A DNA stretch of 64,000 nucleotides, taken from Cacajao melanocephalus (Eukaryota; Chordata; Mammalia; Primates; Pitheciidae). The notes under the pieces are model-generated. The model saw only the letters and a program-made list of their open reading frames with translations. It was not told where the DNA came from and searched no databases. This document shows positions 57,725 to 64,000 of this stretch, piece after piece; within the stretch, counting starts at the first letter, position 1, and each line of letters begins with the position of its first letter. The stretch is from positions 1 to 64,000 of the forward strand of contig CAUYLG010070406.1 in the NCBI GenBank assembly GCA_963573385.1, read 5' to 3'. A program made the position numbers and the translations under genes.

Positions 57725-57965
57725 AAAAATAAGGTCATAGTAGACAGTGAGGCAGTGTGGCACTGTAAGTGTGGCTACATGAGCCCAGCCTCAAGAGTCA
57801 GACCATCTATATTTGAGTTTTGATTGATCTTTAGCAATGGGATTCAGCCCCTGACACCCTCAGTTTCCTCTAAAAAGGAGCACTACCATGGCACCCACAT
57901 CTCAATGAGATCATGCAATTAGAATAGCAGGATGCCTGGCACATAATGTTATTCACTGTATTCTT
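57725..57965 (+). mobile_element. MIR element
   Basis: GAGTTTTGATTGATCTTTAGC, CCCTCAGTTTCCTCT and GGATGCCTGGCACATAATG form a MIR core. Confidence 0.6.
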
Positions 57966-58079
57966 CCTTTAAGTGTGGTAGACGAGACCAATTTGTCCCT
58001 CGTCTGTTCCCCTGGTGATAGTTCTTTGTGTCAGCCTTGCTCCTGTCCTGTTTTATTTATTTATTATTTGTTTATTTAG

Positions 58080-58247
<168 letters not shown>

Positions 58248-59065
58248 TAGTAGAGACTGGGTTTCACCATCTTGGCCAGGCTGGTCTTGAACTCCCGACC
58301 TCATGATTCACCCGCCTTGGCCTCCCAGAGTGCCTGGATTACAGGTGTGAGCCACTGTGCCTAGCCTGATATTGGTTTCTCAGTGTCTATACTTATTTTA
58401 TATTTTATGGCAAGGTTTCTGAGCTTTGGCATTATTGATACTTTGGGATGGATTTTTTTTTTTTTTTTTTTTTTGAGACAGAGTCTCACTCTGTTGTCCA
58501 GGCTGGAGTACAGTGGCAAGATCATGGCTAATTGCAGCCTCTTAACTCCTAGACTCAAGAGATCGTCCCACCTTAGCCTCCCAAATAGCTGGGATTACAG
58601 GCACTGGCCACCACACTCACTGAATTTTTGTAGAGATGGGGTCTTGCCATGTTGCCAAGGCTGGTCTCAAACTCTGGGTTTAAGTGATCTTCCTGCCTTG
58701 GCCTCCTAAAGCCCTGGATTACAGGTGTGAGCCACCACTCCCAGCCCTTGCGTTGGATAATTCTTTTTGTGGGGGCTGTGCCTTGAAGGATGTTAGCAGC
58801 ATCCTTGGCATCTAATACTAGATGCCAGTAGCCAGTAGCATTTCCTGCTTGAAACTGAGTTTGTTGTAACAGCCAAAAATATATCAAGATGTTGCCAAAA
58901 GTCCCTTGGGAAACAAAATTGCTACTGATTGAGAGCTTTGTTCTATTATTTAGTCGCCAATATTAGGGAAGGCTGGGTGAAGGGTACATGAAAACTCTAC
59001 TGCTTTTGCAACTCCCCGATGTCTAAAATTATCTTTTTTAAAAAGTATCTTTATTATTATGCTAA

Positions 59066-59284
<219 letters not shown>

Positions 59285-59844
59285 TAGAGACAAGGTTTCT
59301 CCATGTTGGTCAGGTTGGTCTCAAACTCCCGACCTCAGGTGATCCCCCTGCCTCAGCCTCCCAAAGTGCTGGGATTACAGGCGTGAGCCGCTATAAAAAA
59401 AACTTATTTTTTTTTTGTGTTGAGACAAGAGTTTCACTCGTATCGACCAGGCTGGCGTGCAGTGTTGCAATCTGGGCTCACTGCTACTTCTGCCTCCTGG
59501 GTTCAAGCAATTCTCCTGTCTCAGCCTCTCAAATAGCTGGGATTATAGGCTCCCACCACCACGCCCAGCTAATATTTGTATTTTTAGTAGACACAGGGTT
59601 TAACCATGTTGGCCAGGCTGGTCTCAAACTCCTGACTTAAAGTGATCCGCCCGCCTCCCAAAGTGCTGGGATTACAGGTGTGAGCCACTGCCCCCTGCCA
59701 CACCCAGCTAATTTAAAATTTTGTTTTTGGTAGAGACAAGGTCTTGCTCTGTTGCCCAGGCTGGTCTCAAATTTAGGCTCAAGTGATCCGCCTGCCTCAG
59801 CTTCTCAAAGTGTTGGGATTATAGAAGTGAGCCACCAAGTCTGG

Positions 59845-60000
59845 CTTGAGTGCTTTATGTGGATTAATTTAATCTTCACATCAAACAAGCATGTATTATT
59901 GCTTATCTCCACTTTGCAGATTGGGAAACCAAAGTAGAGAGTAACCTTAAGTAATCAGTTCAAGGTCACATAGCAAGTGGCAGTGCCAGGCTTTAAACCC
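59845..60000 (-). mobile_element. MIR element
   Basis: TAATTTAATCTTCACATC, CTCCACTTTGCAGATTGGG, TCAAGGTCACATAGCAAG and CCAAGTCTGGCTCC give the reverse MIR order. Confidence 0.75.
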
Positions 60001-60559
60001 AAGTCTGGCTCCAGACTTCTCTTAGCCTTCTTCTGCATCCTTCATCTCATTTGTTGTGGGCAGGTTTCCCTATGAGTTCACTTCACTGAACCTCGTTCTT
60101 TTTAACGGTCACTTAGGGGTCTATGCTAGGTGAACAGTAGTTGAACTCTTCACTGTCAGTGTCTTCAAATCCCATATCTACCCACAGTTCCCCAACCCTG
60201 GGTCCCCAAATACCTCCTGTGTGTCCTACGGGCTCTGCAGACTCTATTTTAAGTTGGCTAAAACTGAGCTCATCTCCTCCCACCTGCACCTCCTCCGTGT
60301 TCTTCTTATATGAATGTCAATGTCTGCACCCACCGGTCACCCAGGATGGAGGAAGGAGCCAGACTGCGAGGGAATAAGGGAAGTAAACAAGTTTCAGAGG
60401 ACGTGGAAGGCGTTTGGGTCCAGAGCATAGGGAAAAGGTTAGCCCTGCAAAATATAAAAGGGGCTGGGTTAGCTTTGGACATTTTGGGGAAACAGGTGGG
60501 AAGAGGGAGGATGGAGGAGCCAAATTTAAGCTTCGGGCACTTAGGTGCTCATCTCCAAG

Positions 60560-61212
<653 letters not shown>

Positions 61213-61719
61213 TAGGCAGGGCTCGAGCTCGCCCCTCAGGCGCGGCGGCAGCGCTGCCTCCCTCCCGTGGGGTCCTGGCTCCTCCGCGTCGTCCCGGGGG
61301 TAACGGCCCCGGCCCGCTGTGTTATGGGGGCTGCGAGCCTCAAAAGCCGCCAGAAAGCCACAGGAAGTTGAGGCAGGGGGTTGGGCGGGTGAGGGCCCGG
61401 GGAGGCCGGGGCGATGGCCTTGGTCCTGCCGGCCCGGCTGATACTTCTCGGCCTAATGCACCTGACGCCCCGGGGGGACGTCTCTGCACTTGCTGGGCCC
61501 GGGGACACCCCTGGGAAGGGGACACCCCAGTACCCTGCATAGGGCGTGGGGTGTTGCCCAGCCTCGGGTCCATCAACCTACCACTGCTAACACCCCTACC
61601 GTGTACACCTAATGCTGAATCTGCGACATCGCCGGTGACATTCTGCCAGACGATGGCCCCTGTGCTCAGTCCCGATTTAAAGTTAGCCACAATGATAATA
61701 TTGCCAGTAACCGGGCACG

Positions 61720-62170
61720 TTTGTCTCTATGTCAGGCGCTTTACGTTCTCTCTGAATTGCCACAACTCTGGGAGCCAGGTAGTTATTACTTCCATCTTAC
61801 CAGTTAGGAAACTGAGATTAGAAAACTGAAGGAACTGGTCCAAGATCATTCATTTCAGGGACCTGGGGTTGGATTAGGACCTAGGACCTAGGCAGTTTAC
61901 TTCCGGATTCCCCTGCCCATGTCACTGCACACTCCTGAGGAGCAGGCCCAGCATCTGTGGGCAGGACCCGAGTCACTCTGCTGCCTCCAGAGCCCATAGC
62001 AATCGCATTTGCAGTAATAATTCTCCTTGGTTGAGTGCCAGGTTCTGGTGAACGCTTTGCAAAAATGAACTCTCCTCATTAACCCCATGATGTTTGATCT
62101 CCTTATTTTCTCATCCCCATTTCTCAGATGAGAAACTGAAGTGCAGGGAGATAGAGCCCATTGCCAAGGT
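61720..62170 (-). mobile_element. Two MIR fragments in PIN1 intron 1
   Basis: At 61720-61880 the order GTCAGGCGCTTTACG, TTACCAGTTAGGAAACTGAG is reverse MIR. At 62030-62170 GTGCCAGGTTCTGG, CCATTTCTCAGATGAGAAACTG is a second. The stretch between them is unique. Confidence 0.65.
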
Positions 62171-63329
62171 TTTTGAGTGAGTCAAAATGCAGCTGAGCTG
62201 CATTTGCCCCTGGAATCTGTGCTGTCACCCACTCTGCTCTTGTCTAGCCCTGGCCTGTGGCTGGGACCTCCAGCATAAACTGGATGCTCTGGGCCCCTTC
62301 CTGCTATTTCTGCTCAGTTCGACCCAGGTAGCTTCCTTTATGGGTGACACTCCATGTCACCCAGGCAAACTGTCAGCCTTTGGAAGGACACCCAATAGGG
62401 TCTTTACTTCCAGCTTCTAGTTCATACTCTTCACTCCTTTGAATCCCTCACTCCCTGGGTAACATCTCGCCGCCAGTAATACTGGTTCCTAGGTCTGCAA
62501 CACCGTGCACTGGGTAGTAACTGAGAGCAGAGCTTTCGGGTGTGGCATACCTGAGTACGGTTCCTATCTCCTCCTGTGTGTGCCTGGAGCAGAGTAAACA
62601 CGCAGGAAGCTATATCCATTGATGCCGTTCCCAGAGATGCAAAAGGTGAGGCCTCCATTTTGTCACCCATACAGTGGAGATAATAAAGGCTATCCCACTC
62701 TTAATATGTGCCAGTTTCTATCCTAGCCATTTTGCAGATGTGTGAGCTAATTTAGTACTTTCTTACCGTTATTTTTTGGAGACGGTCTCACTCTGTGGCT
62801 CAGGCTGCAGTGCAGCCTCTGACTCCCAGACTTAAAAAATCCTCCCACCTCAGCCTTTCAAGTAGCTGGAGCACAGGCGCGTACCACCATGCATGGATAA
62901 TTTGTTTTATTTAATTTATTTAATTTATTTATTTTGAGTTGGAGTCTCACTGCCACCCAGGCTGGAGTGCAGTGGCACGATCTCAGTCACTGCAACCTCT
63001 GCCTCCTGGGTTCAAGCGATTCTCCTGCCTCAGCCTCCTGAGTAGCTGGGATTACAAGCGAGCACTACCACACCCAGCTAATTTTTGTATTTTTAGTAGA
63101 GGCAGGGTTTTACTATATGCTGGGCAGGCAGATCTCGAACTGACCTCGTGATCCACCTGCCTCAGCCTCCCAGAGTACTGGGATTACAGGCATGAGCCCT
63201 GACACGCAGCTAATTTTGTATTTTTAGTAAAGACGGGGTTTCTCCATGTTGGTCAGGCTGGTCTTGAACTCCTGACATCAGGTGATCTGCCTGCCTCAGC
63301 CTTCCAAAGTGCTGAGATTACAGGCATGA

Positions 63330-63567
<238 letters not shown>

Positions 63568-63647
63568 TGACCAGGCTGATCTCGAACTCCTGACCTCAGG
63601 TGATTCACCTGCCTCAACCTATCAAAGTGCTGGGATTACAGGCGTGA

Positions 63648-63862
<215 letters not shown>

Positions 63863-64000
63863 AGACGGAGTTTCCCTCTTTTTGCCCAGGCTGCAGTACA
63901 ATGGCGAAATCTCAGCTCACTGTAACCTCCACCTCCTGAGTTGAAGCAATTCTCCTGCTTCAGCCTCCCAGTAGCTGGGATTACAGGCGCCCGTCACCAT

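Overview
This is primate nuclear DNA. It contains roughly one hundred Alu elements in both orientations, L1, MIR and L2 fragments, several endogenous-retrovirus LTRs, CpG-island promoters and short exons with GT-AG splice sites. Three genes (FBXL12, UBL5, PIN1) are recognisable from their exons. Their order next to a KRAB zinc-finger locus matches human 19p13.2 (ZNF846, FBXL12, UBL5, PIN1). The species cannot be fixed from the sequence; a few FBXL12 residues differ from the human protein as I remember it, so a non-human catarrhine is possible.

Layout. 1-4.4 kb: Alus, an LTR inside an Alu, an MLT1-type LTR and an old L1. 4.7-17.7 kb: a KRAB-C2H2 zinc-finger gene on the minus strand with its exon chain intact (start exon, KRAB-A, B-like exon, spacer exon, finger exon). 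An in-frame TGA separates the KRAB half from an otherwise open array of ten good fingers, and decayed finger DNA continues for about 2 kb downstream. Its CpG-island promoter is at 17.4-18.0 kb. 18-36 kb: no gene; Alus, L1 pieces and LTRs, including two pairs of LTRs in inverted orientation. 36.3-47.8 kb: FBXL12 (minus strand), three coding exons totalling 326 codons. Its 9.6 kb intron 2 holds a complete THE1/MST-type provirus with two further solo LTRs nested in it. 48-53.6 kb: intergenic Alus and unique DNA. 53.7-56.2 kb: UBL5 (plus strand), four coding exons giving 73 residues. 56.3-60.5 kb: Alus and MIRs. 60.5-64 kb: PIN1 promoter, exon 1 and the start of intron 1 (plus strand, runs off the window).

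FBXL12 is an SCF ubiquitin-ligase adaptor, UBL5 (Hub1) a non-conjugated ubiquitin-like splicing modulator, and PIN1 a phospho-Ser/Thr-Pro isomerase. They are neighbours, not an operon. The FBXL12 and UBL5 promoters and the zinc-finger promoter share an almost identical tandem ETS-type motif.

I found no undescribed multi-gene system. The most interesting signals are two UBL5 introns with minor-spliceosome (U12) signatures, the near-intact but stop-interrupted zinc-finger gene with a GC splice donor, the precisely dissectable nested retroviral insertions in FBXL12, and the inverted LTR pairs.
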